Below, piece after piece: positions 19,312-28,678 of a DNA stretch of 40,817 nucleotides; the stretch's first letter is position 1, and every line of letters begins with the position of its first letter. The stretch lies in contig BFEA01000267.1 in the NCBI GenBank assembly GCA_003427395.1, positions 1,949,206 to 1,990,022 of the forward strand, in the 5' to 3' direction. The notes below the pieces were generated by a model, which had not been told where the DNA came from, did no database searches, and worked only from the letters and a program-made list of their open reading frames with translations. This DNA comes from Chara braunii (taxonomy: Eukaryota; Streptophyta; Charophyceae; Charales; Characeae). A program made the translations under genes and the position numbers.

Positions 19312-21102
19312 GTGACACGAGGACTAATTGTTCTGTTCTGCTCTCCCTGCATCCCCTCCTCCTCTGCCATCATGACTTCCCCAGTCGCCTCCGCAATCCC
19401 TTCTTCTCCTACTTACTCTGCCCCTCTCACTTCCTCGGCTTTCTTCGCCACCCTTCCCGATAAATTCTACTATTTTTGCACGTGTATTGCACGAGTTTAT
19501 GGGGTCGACTGTCATCCCTTCGAGACTGGATTTGTCGATTGGGTAGAATGTGCCACGTGTGTCAGCCGTGCGCACGAGGCCTGCGTTCGATATTGGACGA
19601 GTAGCAAGAAATGGAGGTGCCCCCTATGTAGAACGAACAAGCTCCCCACGGAGGTTCGATTCGAGGCCGCCCGTACGGACGGTCCAGAATACGATGAAAA
19701 ATACCGACGGGCAGAAGTCTGGACGGATAAAATTTTATTGGCGAAATTAGCGGGATTATCATTGGGCCATCTCACCAAACACGACAGACGTAGGGCGACC
19801 GAGAGATCTCGGGACTATCGATGGATCAACGGTCATTTGGAAAACCGTAAAACTGACGGATCGGGTTCGTGGCTGACAGTTCCCCATCCCTTCCAGAGAT
19901 ACGATTGGATCCAATCTGCTCACGAGGAACAGGCCGCTCATTTCGCGATACGTATCACGGAGGCAACTGTAGACCAGAATCAATGGTTCTGGTCCAATAT
20001 ACGAGGTGATGTCAAATACATTGTCGCTAACTGTCTGGTCTGTGCCGCTGATTGCGCCCCTATACGGGGACCAAACACGATCGTGCCAACGGAAGTAGAG
20101 CGTCCTTTCCAGCGAGTCAGTATGGACACGACAGATATTGACGTGCCACCTGGACCAAATCGATGTGAATATTCTGTCCTATTAGTATTAATAGATCATT
20201 TTTCCAAGTACATCGAGGTCTATCCCTGTAAGACCCGAAAAGCCGCAGAAATAGCCACGTACATCGAATGGTTCCTCTATACCCATCTAGATACTGAAGA
20301 AATACTAACCGACAATGAAACTGAATTTAAAGGTGAGGTAGAAGAACTACTTGCACGAAGGGGCGTCCCGCTCCGAGATACGGCACCCTACGTGTCCCAG
20401 TCGAACGGGTTGGCCGAGAACGCCAACCGTATGATTAAAACCACCCTTCGCAGGAACTTAGCAGCACACGACACGCGTCCGTGGCCTGAGATCGTATATC
20501 AGATCGTCGGCATCCACCGGGCCACCCCTCACGAGTCTACGGGGCTCACCCCCTTTCAGCTTCGAACTAATAGCCTCCCCTGTGTCGATTACCGGGGTAA
20601 CTCGAAAATTGCAGAAGCAAGGGGTAGAGACACGCGTGCGGCCCTCAAGGCCAAGGCCAAAAGGTACACCGATTTGATGGAACGGGCCGTTCTGAAGCTA
20701 GCCCAAAAAAAAAAAAGGATGATCGAGCTGGCCCACGGTAGGCAGGTCCATAGCTACGAGGCCCGGAACGGAAATGCTGGGCACCAGTACCAGTATAAAT
20801 TGGGGGACCTATTGCAGGTACGTAAATGTGCACGCGATCGGAAAATCACTCCCAAGTTCTCTGGCTGTTTTCGCGTTGTCGAACTCGGGCCCAACGGCGC
20901 CAACACGCTGCGCATCGCGCCTGAGGCTAGCGCTAGCCATAGCTCCGTCCCCATCGTCAGACATACCTCCTACCTCCGTCTCCTTCCTCCTTCCGATTTT
21001 CCTCCCTCTTCTTCCTCGGAAAGTGAGGAAAACGACGACGATCTAACCCTCTCTCCTCTTTCTCCCTCTTGTCCCTCGTCCTCCTCTCCGACCTCGCCAT
21101 GA
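19312..21102 (+). CDS. gypsy pol, part 3: PHD-type zinc finger fused to integrase
   Basis: An open frame of 596 codons; the first ATG is at 19372, after which comes a Ser/Pro-rich linker. A C4HC3 finger spans 19477-19629: Cys-X1-Cys-X21-Cys-X2-Cys-X4-His-X2-Cys-X11-Cys-X2-Cys, with Trp two residues before the seventh Cys as in PHD fingers. The integrase follows. Its zinc site is His-X5-His-X30-Cys-X2-Cys (19921-20043). The catalytic core has Asp 20125, Asp 20311 (DNETEF) and Glu 20416, with 34 residues between the last two. A GPY/F-like module (KFSGCFRVVEL) comes near 20860. The tail is Ser/Asp/Glu-rich with no chromodomain. The PHD could steer integration to particular histone marks; that role is inferred. 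No internal stop occurs here. Confidence 0.88.
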   Translation: MTRGLIVLFCSPCIPSSSAIMTSPVASAIPSSPTYSAPLTSSAFFATLPDKFYYFCTCIARVYGVDCHPFETGFVDWVECATCVSRAHEACVRYWTSSKKWRCPLCRTNKLPTEVRFEAARTDGPEYDEKYRRAEVWTDKILLAKLAGLSLGHLTKHDRRRATERSRDYRWINGHLENRKTDGSGSWLTVPHPFQRYDWIQSAHEEQAAHFAIRITEATVDQNQWFWSNIRGDVKYIVANCLVCAADCAPIRGPNTIVPTEVERPFQRVSMDTTDIDVPPGPNRCEYSVLLVLIDHFSKYIEVYPCKTRKAAEIATYIEWFLYTHLDTEEILTDNETEFKGEVEELLARRGVPLRDTAPYVSQSNGLAENANRMIKTTLRRNLAAHDTRPWPEIVYQIVGIHRATPHESTGLTPFQLRTNSLPCVDYRGNSKIAEARGRDTRAALKAKAKRYTDLMERAVLKLAQKKKRMIELAHGRQVHSYEARNGNAGHQYQYKLGDLLQVRKCARDRKITPKFSGCFRVVELGPNGANTLRIAPEASASHSSVPIVRHTSYLRLLPPSDFPPSSSSESEENDDDLTLSPLSPSCPSSSSPTSP

Positions 21103-21581
21103 GTTTCATCACGGAGCGGGTTCTCGACGCACAGCTGCGGCAGCCACGTGGCCACATCTCAGAGATCCGGCAAGTTTGTCACCCTGAGCTAAATACGGAT
21201 CTCCATCGTTTGATGTGATTATTCTGCGACGAAGGTATCTGTGTCGCCGCTGCGTTTCGGATAGAAGGAAGCCCTCACGCGATAGTGTTCGAGGAGGTTA
21301 CTGCAGTTCGTCAGCGAGCGGGTCCCAGAACGAGCCACGTCACCACAGTGGCGGTATTCACCGGCGACATCAGCTCGGTCAATCCGCTTCGGCATACCGC
21401 GATCTTGGCCTCGCTGCGGGAGTGAACGGAGCAAGTCTCCAACGTGTGGCAGCACGTCCTCGCCCGGGAGGGGTATAACATCATCCCGATCTTTGCATCG
21501 GACCTTGACGGCATTCGCCGATCACCGCGCATGTGGCCAGTTGCGATCCCAACCCTCGTCCCCTTCCCCCATCCCCAATAA
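21099..21581 (+). pseudogene. Post-pol ORF, segment A
   Basis: The ATG at 21099 overlaps the pol stop as ATGA. The frame runs 160 codons and is interrupted by TGA at 21216-21218 and 21423-21425. Between the stops the translation looks like real protein (GICVAAAFRIEGSPHAIVFE, then TAVRQRAGPRTSHVTTVAVF, then NVWQHVLAREGYNIIPIFAS). It ends at TAA 21579-21581, where segment B is already open in another frame. No known domain. The position after pol is where some gypsy elements carry an extra or env-like gene, but I see no signal peptide or membrane segment. Confidence 0.5.
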
Positions 21582-22612
21582 ACCACGCCAATTTTCTCAC
21601 CCCTCTCTCTATCTTTGCTCTCCCCTCTCTCTTCCCCACCTTCTGGCAATCCGATCTCCACCCTTCTCTCTCATTCTCGTTCGAACCTCTTTCGGTCCCT
21701 CTTATCAATCCTGGACATTGGCGGCTGTGGCGCGAGACTTTTGAGGAGTTGTCCTTCTGCCTGACCCGAGTACAAGTGAAGTGGAAAGGCACTATCGAGC
21801 ACCCCACGTGGATCGAAAATCCGGAGCTGTTAATCATACAAGGTTGGAGGACTAACGCGGAAGGAGATCTTATTGGATTTCTTTTTGGATCGGTACGACC
21901 GGGTCGCCGTTAGTTGATTGCACAGGAGCTCATCGCACTGATCGTGCAATTGGCGGACGATATCTCGCCCGACATATACTTTCAGAGCGACAACAGTCCT
22001 CCTCTGTACATTTTCGAGCGATCCTTGGATCCGTACCTTCAGTGGACTTCGTACTTGGAGGAACCTAGGGACGAGGATACGCTACCATCGCCGCAGGAGT
22101 ATCTGAAGCCGTACGAGATCATCCCTTATGCCTTCTACCCGAGGGCAGAAGAAGTGGTGATTGACGACGACGACGACGAAGAAGAAGACGACGACGAGGA
22201 GACATCGGAGAAGGGAAGCCATAGTGAACATAGCGAGGGCGAGCTGAGTGAGGAGGAAGAGGAAGAAGAAGGGACCGGGTCCGAGTGTGAAGCCCCGCCG
22301 GAGGAAGCGACGCGTACGGGAACGGAGGCGGAAGATCCGGAAGCGGCGCGAAAGCGCGAAGAGATTGCCTCCGGAAAGCCCCAGCTAGAGTTCGCTAGCA
22401 AGGCTAGCCTGCGCATCGGTAGCGATCCGACCAGGGATCCAGAGCCACCGAGGCCCGAAGATGGCGACCCTGCAGCCGCCACCTCAAGTACCGCGCGACA
22501 GAGAAGGCGCCGATCCCCCTCCTCCTCCAACCCCACCCGTCCCCCTGTTCGCCCACGTACCAATGCGGGCGATAGGCCTTCGACCTTGGACGCTACCCCG
22601 CTGACCCCTTGA
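21533..22612 (+). pseudogene. Post-pol ORF, segment B, acidic region
   Basis: Open in a frame shifted relative to segment A, with one in-frame TAG (21911-21913). No ATG is available near its start, so it probably continued segment A before an indel. Content: WRLWRETFEELSFCL, VKWKGTIEHPTWIENPELLI, then after the TAG a globular-looking stretch (LIALIVQLADDISPDIYF). A long acidic run of Asp/Glu (about 22160-22275) and a basic Ser/Arg/Pro tail with RQRRRR follow. The acidic-then-basic layout recalls chromatin- or histone-binding tails, but that is only a compositional remark. Confidence 0.5.
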
Positions 22613-23090
22613 TTTTCTCACCCTCGAGCAGATCTGTACCCCCGTCACCTTCCCTTCCCATCCTTTCCATCCCCATCTCTTCCGCGACTTCTACTCTAGC
22701 CGTCTAATCGCCACCGTCCACCCCCACACCTCCCTTCAATCCGCTGCCCCCACGTTCTGCTGGCATCTCCTGCTGTTCAGCGCTGCATGGGAGCAATGCA
22801 ACGTGGTAGAAGTTTACTGCATCGCCACGGGGACAATCCCCGCTTGCCGCCACTTCGAGGTCTTTCGAGTGGCGCTTTTCCATACCCTCTCCTCCTTCTA
22901 TCGCGACTACCTCGCCTCCCTCCCCCGCAGTGGCGATCATTTCCCCCGCTTCCACCGAATCATCCGATATGAGGAGCTCCCTGTGACGATGGAAGGGATG
23001 AATCGCTTCCTACCCCCGCTTCCCCCCCGTCATCCCCGCGAGATCCCTGGCATGTACCGCCTCTACTGGCCTATTCCAACTAGGCGGTAG
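22605..23090 (+). pseudogene. Post-pol ORF, segment C
   Basis: An open stretch of about 161 codons in the same frame as segment A, beginning after a TGA at 22602-22604 and ending at TAG 23088-23090. It overlaps the last codons of segment B. Blocks such as HLLLFSAAWEQCNVVEVYC, HFEVFRVALFHTLSSFYRDY and PGMYRLYWPIPTRR look protein-like. A, B and C together span about 2 kb and are most simply one gene broken by two compensating indels. No family recognised. Confidence 0.4.
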
Positions 23091-23495
23091 ATCCCATTCA
23101 CTTGAACCGCCCCCCTTTTTTTTTTTTTCTCTCCTCCCTTCATCGNCACGAATCGGTAAGCTTCGCGAAGATCACGCCATCAATGATGACATCAACCTAT
23201 GCGCTGATTCGACAGACGACAACGAGCAAGGGTGTAGAGCACACGGAGATCAGGTGGACCATGATGACTTCACCTGGACGATCTCCACGAGGCAGAGGGT
23301 TGCACAGGGCTACGGAGATCTTGCCATGGATATTGTCGCCATCTCATCCACGGCCTAGTTATCGTTCATTGTACTTCTTTCTGCTCTGTTGATACGCTTG
23401 GTTCCTCATGCATCACTCTGTTCTCCCCTCTTCTTTTCCGCCATGACATGCAATCAGGAGATCGCATAATTTTGGAACCCCCTGCGCGTCACATA
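23091..23495 (+). other. gypsy 3' leader, no clear polypurine tract
   Basis: Sequence between the last extra-ORF segment and the 3' LTR. The bases just before the LTR are not purine-rich, so I cannot point to a plus-strand primer. The junction instead forms a perfect 16-bp palindrome, CGTCACATATGTGACG (23487-23502). Confidence 0.5.
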
Positions 23496-24808
23496 TGTGA
23501 CGAACCACTTCCCCATCCCGTACCATCTTTAGTACACTTTCTTTTGCTTGTATCATACCAACCCCAGGAAAACCCCGTTTTGAGTTCTTGCCTTCGGGTG
23601 CCGAATTTTCCTTTTTGAGAGCTTTTTCGACTACTAAGTTCTGTTTTTCTTCTTGCAAAGTTGGGAAATACATGGGAATTTACGTGCGCCTTAGCGAGCG
23701 CACGGGGAATTGGGCTCCGTAGTTGGGAATTACGGGATAAGCGCAACTTCGACGTGTCCTTTTTGGGCATGTGAATGTTCTTGGGCGCGTCTGGGAAAAC
23801 TCTCGGAATTTTGCGTGAATACGAATAGGCGTAGGATTTTCTTTTCCCGCATCGCTTTTTTGCGCGCGGATATGGTGATTTCAATTTTGAAGTAGGATAG
23901 AAGCAAGCTGTAACTGTTTCGGTGCCTTTTCCTTTTTTTGTTGACGGCGCCGTCCATGCAAAAGCTTCCTCCTCTCTGTCCCCCGCATCGCTCCCCCCGC
24001 GCCTCCCTTCCCTTCTCGCTCCTTTTTCTCTCTCCCCGTAACTGTTTTTCCTTCTCCCTCTCTCTCTCTCCCGCCTTGCTTCCGCGTGCCCATTTCCCTT
24101 TCTTGATCATCTGAATCTTGGACCCGTCTTGCGCCACCTCTCGTGCCTTTTCTCTTCTCACCCTCTACGTCTGGCGTACGACACCCGGTCGATCCCCCGA
24201 TAACTCCCGCTCGCCAATCAGGTGCGTGGATCGGTAGGACCTTCCTATCGCGCGGTGAATCTGATTGGTTGAACCTTGAGTTCCGAGGGATCAGCATGGC
24301 GTTCGTAGAGCACTCTTCTCAAGGTCTTCTCCTCCTGCTTCTCCTCTTACACCTCAGCTTTCCTGTCGCCTTCTCCCCTTTTTATCTCCCCTGTCGCAAC
24401 AATAAAACCCGCAAGCGCGTCCGCCAATCTCTCTTACGTTCTCGACTCCTAAGCCAGCTCCTGGGAAGTAGTGGCTAGGCAGAGTGGATTGATGCGAGTC
24501 AGAAAGTCCTGTCGGGCTGACGATAGGCTGGCCGGTTGCGCGCTTGATCACCACAACGGACTGTGGGATCCGGGCGAACCGTGTCGAGTTTACGACAGCG
24601 GGTGATGATCGCAGTGGTGGGAGTTAGCACGCGATGGCCGGGATCGTCGGTGCGGGTATGAGGTTCGATGATTGGAGTTGAGTGAGTGATTGGCCCGGGG
24701 TCATAGTGGAATTAACGGCGAATGCGCCTTTGTTGCGGATTGTTATCCTCGACGTGAGTGTAAGGCGGCGACGCCGAACTTCTTTTCGGACCTTGTCGTC
24801 TTCTATTT

Positions 24809-24816
<8 letters not shown>

Positions 24817-24845
<29 letters not shown>

Positions 24846-25070
24846 NNNNNNNNNNNNNNNNNNNNNNNNNNNNNNNNNNNNNNNNNNNNNNNNNNNNNNN
24901 NNNNNNNNNNNNNNNNNNNNNNNNNNNNNNNNNNNNNNNNNNNNNNNNNNNNNNNNNNNNNNNNNNNNNNNNNNNNNNNNNNNNNNNNNNNNNNNNNNNN
25001 NNNNNNNNNNNNNNNNNNNNNNNNNNNNNNNNNNNNNNNNNNNNNNNNNNNNNNNNNNNNNNNNNNNNNN
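24817..25070. repeat. (CT)n array and assembly gap in 3' LTR
   Basis: CT repeats at 24817-24845 followed by 225 N. Sequence on both sides matches that flanking the 5' LTR gap. Confidence 0.95.
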
Positions 25071-25597
25071 CTCTTGAATGAAAATGAGTTGGCATTCTGT
25101 GTGAAAGAACTTCTTCTGGAACTCTTCCATTTGTTTCCTGGGTAATCCTCCTACGCACGGATCCTGTTTTCTCGTCTTGTGAATGGTGGATGCGTGTGTA
25201 CTGAGTAATGCGGTCCATTTTTTTCCTGTGCATATTTCCTTTTCGCACCTTCCACAGTGAATGCATGTATGGAATGTGTGACTCTTTTGTTGATTAGACG
25301 ATTGTCGTNGGGATTTTGTTCGAGAATGCAAGAGTGTTTAGATTTGTAGCTTTGTTTGCACTGTGCATGCCATCTGCCTTATGCTGCACGACATCAGCAG
25401 NCGAGCCACGAGGCGGCCCTTACAAACAACGCGCCTAGGGACCAACGTTGTGTTGAACTGATCGGACCCGTAGCCATATGCGTGATCAAGCTGATCTGTC
25501 TTTGCTCTCTCTCTCTTGTGTCAAAAAGATTGATTGAGGGACGCGCGAATCGCTTTTGTTACTAATGACGTCTCGGGATATTTTGTGATTGATTGAC

Positions 25598-25987
25598 ATG
25601 TGGACTGACAAGTACCCTTCGATTGGGCGCCAACCTCCCGTATCTCCCATCCCAACGCGACCTTTTCCTTACAGTGAGGAAAGGACACGTGTATGTGAGT
25701 GGGAAGTACGAGAAGCCGTTGCACAAATCGGCGGGCAGTATTACTTCCCCCCGGCCAACCGCTGTTCTGGTTTCGTAGAAGATGGGTTTGTTATTATCGA
25801 TACGCACTTCCCACCTTACTCGGTATTGTTGTCATTTAACGAGTTGATCGTCATTCCGTGGACGACAGTAGAACCCCACTGGCCGCGCACTCTGTGCACC
25901 GAATGTCAGCGTTTTGAGCGCTACGAGTCAAGGGGTTTCCACTACCATGTGCGAAGTGAAGACGAGCATAAAGAAAGAGCCACGTGA
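25598..25987 (+). CDS. LTR-encoded ORF, 3' LTR copy
   Basis: An ATG at 25598 opens 129 codons (MWTDKYPSIGRQ...), closely matching the 5' LTR copy through ERAT. It then ends at TGA 25985-25987, where the 5' copy has CGA and nine more codons. The start is intact in this copy and the end is intact in the other, so the ancestral protein was probably about 138 residues. It lies in the 3' half of the LTR, far downstream of the LTR start. Whether it is translated from an LTR transcript depends on where transcription starts. No family recognised. Confidence 0.6.
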   Translation: MWTDKYPSIGRQPPVSPIPTRPFPYSEERTRVCEWEVREAVAQIGGQYYFPPANRCSGFVEDGFVIIDTHFPPYSVLLSFNELIVIPWTTVEPHWPRTLCTECQRFERYESRGFHYHVRSEDEHKERAT

Positions 25988-26374
25988 CTGAGACCCTCCA
26001 CGTCAGACTCGTAACTAACCAGCGAACGACAACGAGACTTGATACGAAAACGGGACACGCGAAGCGTGCCCAAGCCTTTCTGTTCTAAACGACGGGCTGT
26101 GGCCCGGTGGGAGGCACGACAATACTTTTTGGATTGAATTCGGATTTTTCCCTCTCTTCCCGCCTTGCCCGCGCGCGCATTCGTCGACGCGCGAAAACGA
26201 TCGACTTGCTCCATCGGACCAACACGGGGGATTTCAGTTTCGTCTGTGTCCCCACACTCAATTTTCAAAAGTCCTGCGCACACCCCATCTTGCTGTTTTT
26301 TTGGGCCTCTTTTCCGCACAACTTACACTCCGAACGGAAGACAGCACAGGGCGTGAGGTTGCGTGTCACAAGTC

Positions 26375-26868
26375 ATTGGTAGACAAACATCTATGCATAA
26401 TTTGTCATTGGAGTGAAGCAAATTTGGCTGGCCTTTCCTTTAGTGGACCGGAACCATCGTACTGATCTAAACTGATCTATGTGAATGTTGAGATGTCTTA
26501 CCCATCTATCTTGTACAATCGCCGGAGCATCGACTTTGTGTCTCGACATCCGATAGGCTGCCTTGACAGTCAGAGATTGAAGCGTTCTGGTCTTACCTCT
26601 CTTTAAAACCTTACATGCCGATTCCTCAGGGTCAAAAGGAAGTTTTGCTATTGGGATTTCCGGGTAGTAGGCTCGCCATCGAGCAAGTGTTGTGTGGCTA
26701 GATATTCTGTGAAGTAGGACCCTAATCCTGTATAACATTTTGTTGAGCACCCACTCCACTTTGTCTGGATCATACCTGGCCAAAAAAAAATCCTGTTGTA
26801 AACGAAAAATATTTATCATTGCTCGATCCTGATATTGGCAAACAACCTGACCTATTATCCATACATTG
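26375..26868 (-). mobile_element. Second-family LINE, 5' remainder (split by gypsy element)
   Basis: A minus-strand open frame (26819-26391) with the look of a LINE ORF2 region upstream of the zinc-binding domain (PEIPIAKLPFDPEESACKVLKR, SLTVKAAYRMSRHK). Removing the gypsy element and one AGTC joins this to 12571 with a nearby frameshift. The 5' end at about 26868 abuts the target duplication TCAGGTAGTGCT (26869-26880). Confidence 0.65.
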
Positions 26869-26914
26869 TCAGGTAGTGCTGTTCAATGATAATTGCATTC
26901 CGATTATCATTAAA
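26869..26914 (+). repeat. Duplicated unit, copy B, right part
   Basis: AGGTAGTGCTGTTCA and ATTATCATTAAAACAC correspond to the second half of copy A (11129-11192), so this is the other side of the LINE/gypsy insertion. Confidence 0.6.
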
Positions 26915-26915
26915 A

Positions 26916-27430
26916 CACCTCCACGTCTTTCTTTAGACTTTCTTCAATCTGAGATGATAGGCAGTCTTAAGAGAACTTTTATCACCCTCGCTTGTTAGTG
27001 CATGGCCAGTCTTCGTCCCTGAAAACTTTTGCATTTCTGGTCTTCCATAACACTTCCATTACTATTCTTCTGCAGACCAAGCTGCAATGCCGCATCCTTG
27101 CCTGAGATTGGTCCCAGCTGGAGGTCTACTGAAGAGGACCCAATCCTTTGACCTATCCCACCCTGAGGCTGTCCTGATAGACCAATGGTGTTCCCAACCT
27201 AGCCAGATCTGGTCGGCCAACGGGTGATAGAGCCAGATCTGGGCGGTCGATTCCCAGCCCCAGATCTGGACGGTCAATTCCCAGCCCCTGTTGCGCCGGG
27301 AGCATGTCATGTTCAGATCCATTCCTCGGGAGAAAAACCATTGCGCCAAAGGAATGACGAAAAGCAACTGAGACCATAAAAGACTCTCTTGCCTCTGAGA
27401 GGGAACCTTCTTCAGAAGGCGCTATAGTTG
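26916..27430 (-). pseudogene. LINE ORF2 3' fragment related to the 2634-10466 LINE
   Basis: On the minus strand, STAQIWLYHPLADQIWLGWEH closely parallels the zinc-binding region of the first LINE (STEHVWLYCPLADEIWLWWK). RRIVMEVLWKTRNAKVF matches its IVMETIWKARN block in another frame. A short internal duplication (WELTVQIWG / WESTAQIWL) and loss of Cys residues show decay. The 5' part of the element is absent. Confidence 0.7.
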
Positions 27431-28678
27431 CAGAGAGTCTGGGAAGGGGGGGATGGCAGGCCTGGTATCAGGATCCTGCCACTACCTTCGGAGTTTTTAT
27501 GCATTTTTGTCGCTTGCGCCTTCTTTGTTGTGGTAATTCTGGGGAGGGACTAGGGCCCGAGATTCTTCATCTGACCGCCAAGTCGGCGCCAACCAAAAAG
27601 GAGGGGGTCGATCTAAGACTTGAAGGTTGCTGCTCCCTGAGGGATAAGAGCTTTCTCTTTTCTTCTATCTGTCTCCTGTGTTTCCGTAACCCTTTGCTTC
27701 CACCAGATCCTTGAAGGTTGCTGTAGCTTTGCAACATGACTTCGGCCAATTCAAATATGACAGTCAACAGTACATAAAAAGGGTTCAAACTTGAGTTGTA
27801 CCTAGTGAGTGTAAGGTCGAAAACCAATCTTTGTAGCTCATGCGTCCTTTCTGTCACTGTTATAATGTGAAGGTCAGGGTGTGGATATAGGCACCTGTCA
27901 GAAAAACGGAGAGGGGTAGCGAACTTTTGTTGTACCCACCTTACAAACACGGGTTTTCTTGGGATGTATGGAATTAAAGCAACACTACTTCAACACTAAA
28001 AGGTGCCCTGGTGCCATGCCCAACTTGAAGTTTGTGTCGGTGCGCCCCGACACCCTGGAGGGGACCGGCCGACACGACCCGGCTTGCTCCCTGTGTCACA
28101 TGTCAGGGAATGGTGAACCCATTATCTGACATGGTTCACAGTGGACCGTCTGCATGCCACGTGGCAAGCGATGCGCTCGCACGTTAGTTGAAAAGTGTTC
28201 GGTGCGCAGGGGCGTTACTAGAGTTGGAAGTAGCGATGTGTGATGTGCACGTCATGCAATGGACTGATCGAAGGACGAAGGAGTCAGTATGAACTCACAT
28301 GCGGAGAGGGGCTGCGGGACATCCCTTTTGTCTTGCGGCCTCACGTTCGGCAAGCGACGCTGATGATGGATACAATTCTGGCAGTGTAATAGTGACTCTT
28401 TATAAATGCCAGATGAAGGATATGCTAGGGATGGTGACCTGTGAACGTGGACATGTGTCGTTGGCATTCCTGCTGGATGGCAAGGAGTTCTTTTATCAGT
28501 GGGATGTGGAGTTCATCACAAATTGCTCTTCACAAACTGCACGGAAACATAACAGCCTCGTAAGGGCACAAGCGGCAGCAGGTATACACCAGTGTTTTTC
28601 AATGGTAAAAAAAATGCACACATTTTTTTCAGTGTAGGGCAGCTGCCGATGGGTGTTCTCGCGATGCTACCCAACCTT
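27431..28678. other. Spacer, small hairpins only
   Basis: No gene recognised. Two structures stand out: GTGTCGG...CCGACAC at 28034-28053 (7-bp stem, 6-nt loop), and AAAAAAAATG-caca-CATTTTTTT near 28606-28628. Open frames of 100-130 codons here lack any recognisable feature. Confidence 0.4.

Larger units (their letters stand above)
12572..26370 (+). mobile_element. Ty3/gypsy-type LTR retrotransposon, complete but defective
   Basis: A 13.8-kb element bounded by direct LTRs (12572-14974 and 23496-26370), with TGTGA at the start and TCACA at the end of the intact LTR. The 4-bp target duplication AGTC lies at 12568-12571 and 26371-26374. The internal order is tRNA-iMet primer site, gag, protease, RT, RNase H, PHD finger, integrase, then extra coding sequence. 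RT before integrase marks it as Ty3/gypsy. I see no chromodomain. By hand count the LTRs differ at about 20 of the first ~265 positions, so the insertion is not very recent. Four in-frame stops in gag-pol and a mutated RT catalytic site show this copy is inactive. Confidence 0.93.
23496..26370 (+). repeat. 3' LTR
   Basis: Starts TGTGACGAACC and ends GCGTGTCACA: 2875 bp including 225 N (24846-25070) in a CT array. It retains the 417-bp segment (24318-24734) missing from the 5' LTR. The solo LTR at 28683-31676 has a counterpart of this segment, so the longer form is ancestral. It carries an open frame at 25598-25987. Confidence 0.93.

Noticed and set aside
15910-21913. Claim that all in-frame stops show C-to-T deamination
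   Set aside because: Every stop codon is one C-to-T step from CAA, CAG or CGA, so the observation is trivial. The Cys-to-Tyr change and the YMDG motif do not discriminate. Only one CGA/TGA difference between the two LTRs is directly seen (TGA at 25985).
22135-22563. Antisense 142-codon Ser-rich frame
   Set aside because: Shadow of the acidic Glu/Asp-rich segment B on the plus strand.
21102-23090. An envelope glycoprotein gene after pol
   Set aside because: No signal peptide, fusion peptide or transmembrane segment is visible in the three segments. Only the position is env-like.
27567-27950. 127-codon minus-strand frame
   Set aside because: No recognisable domain or context. Its length is within what chance allows in this composition.
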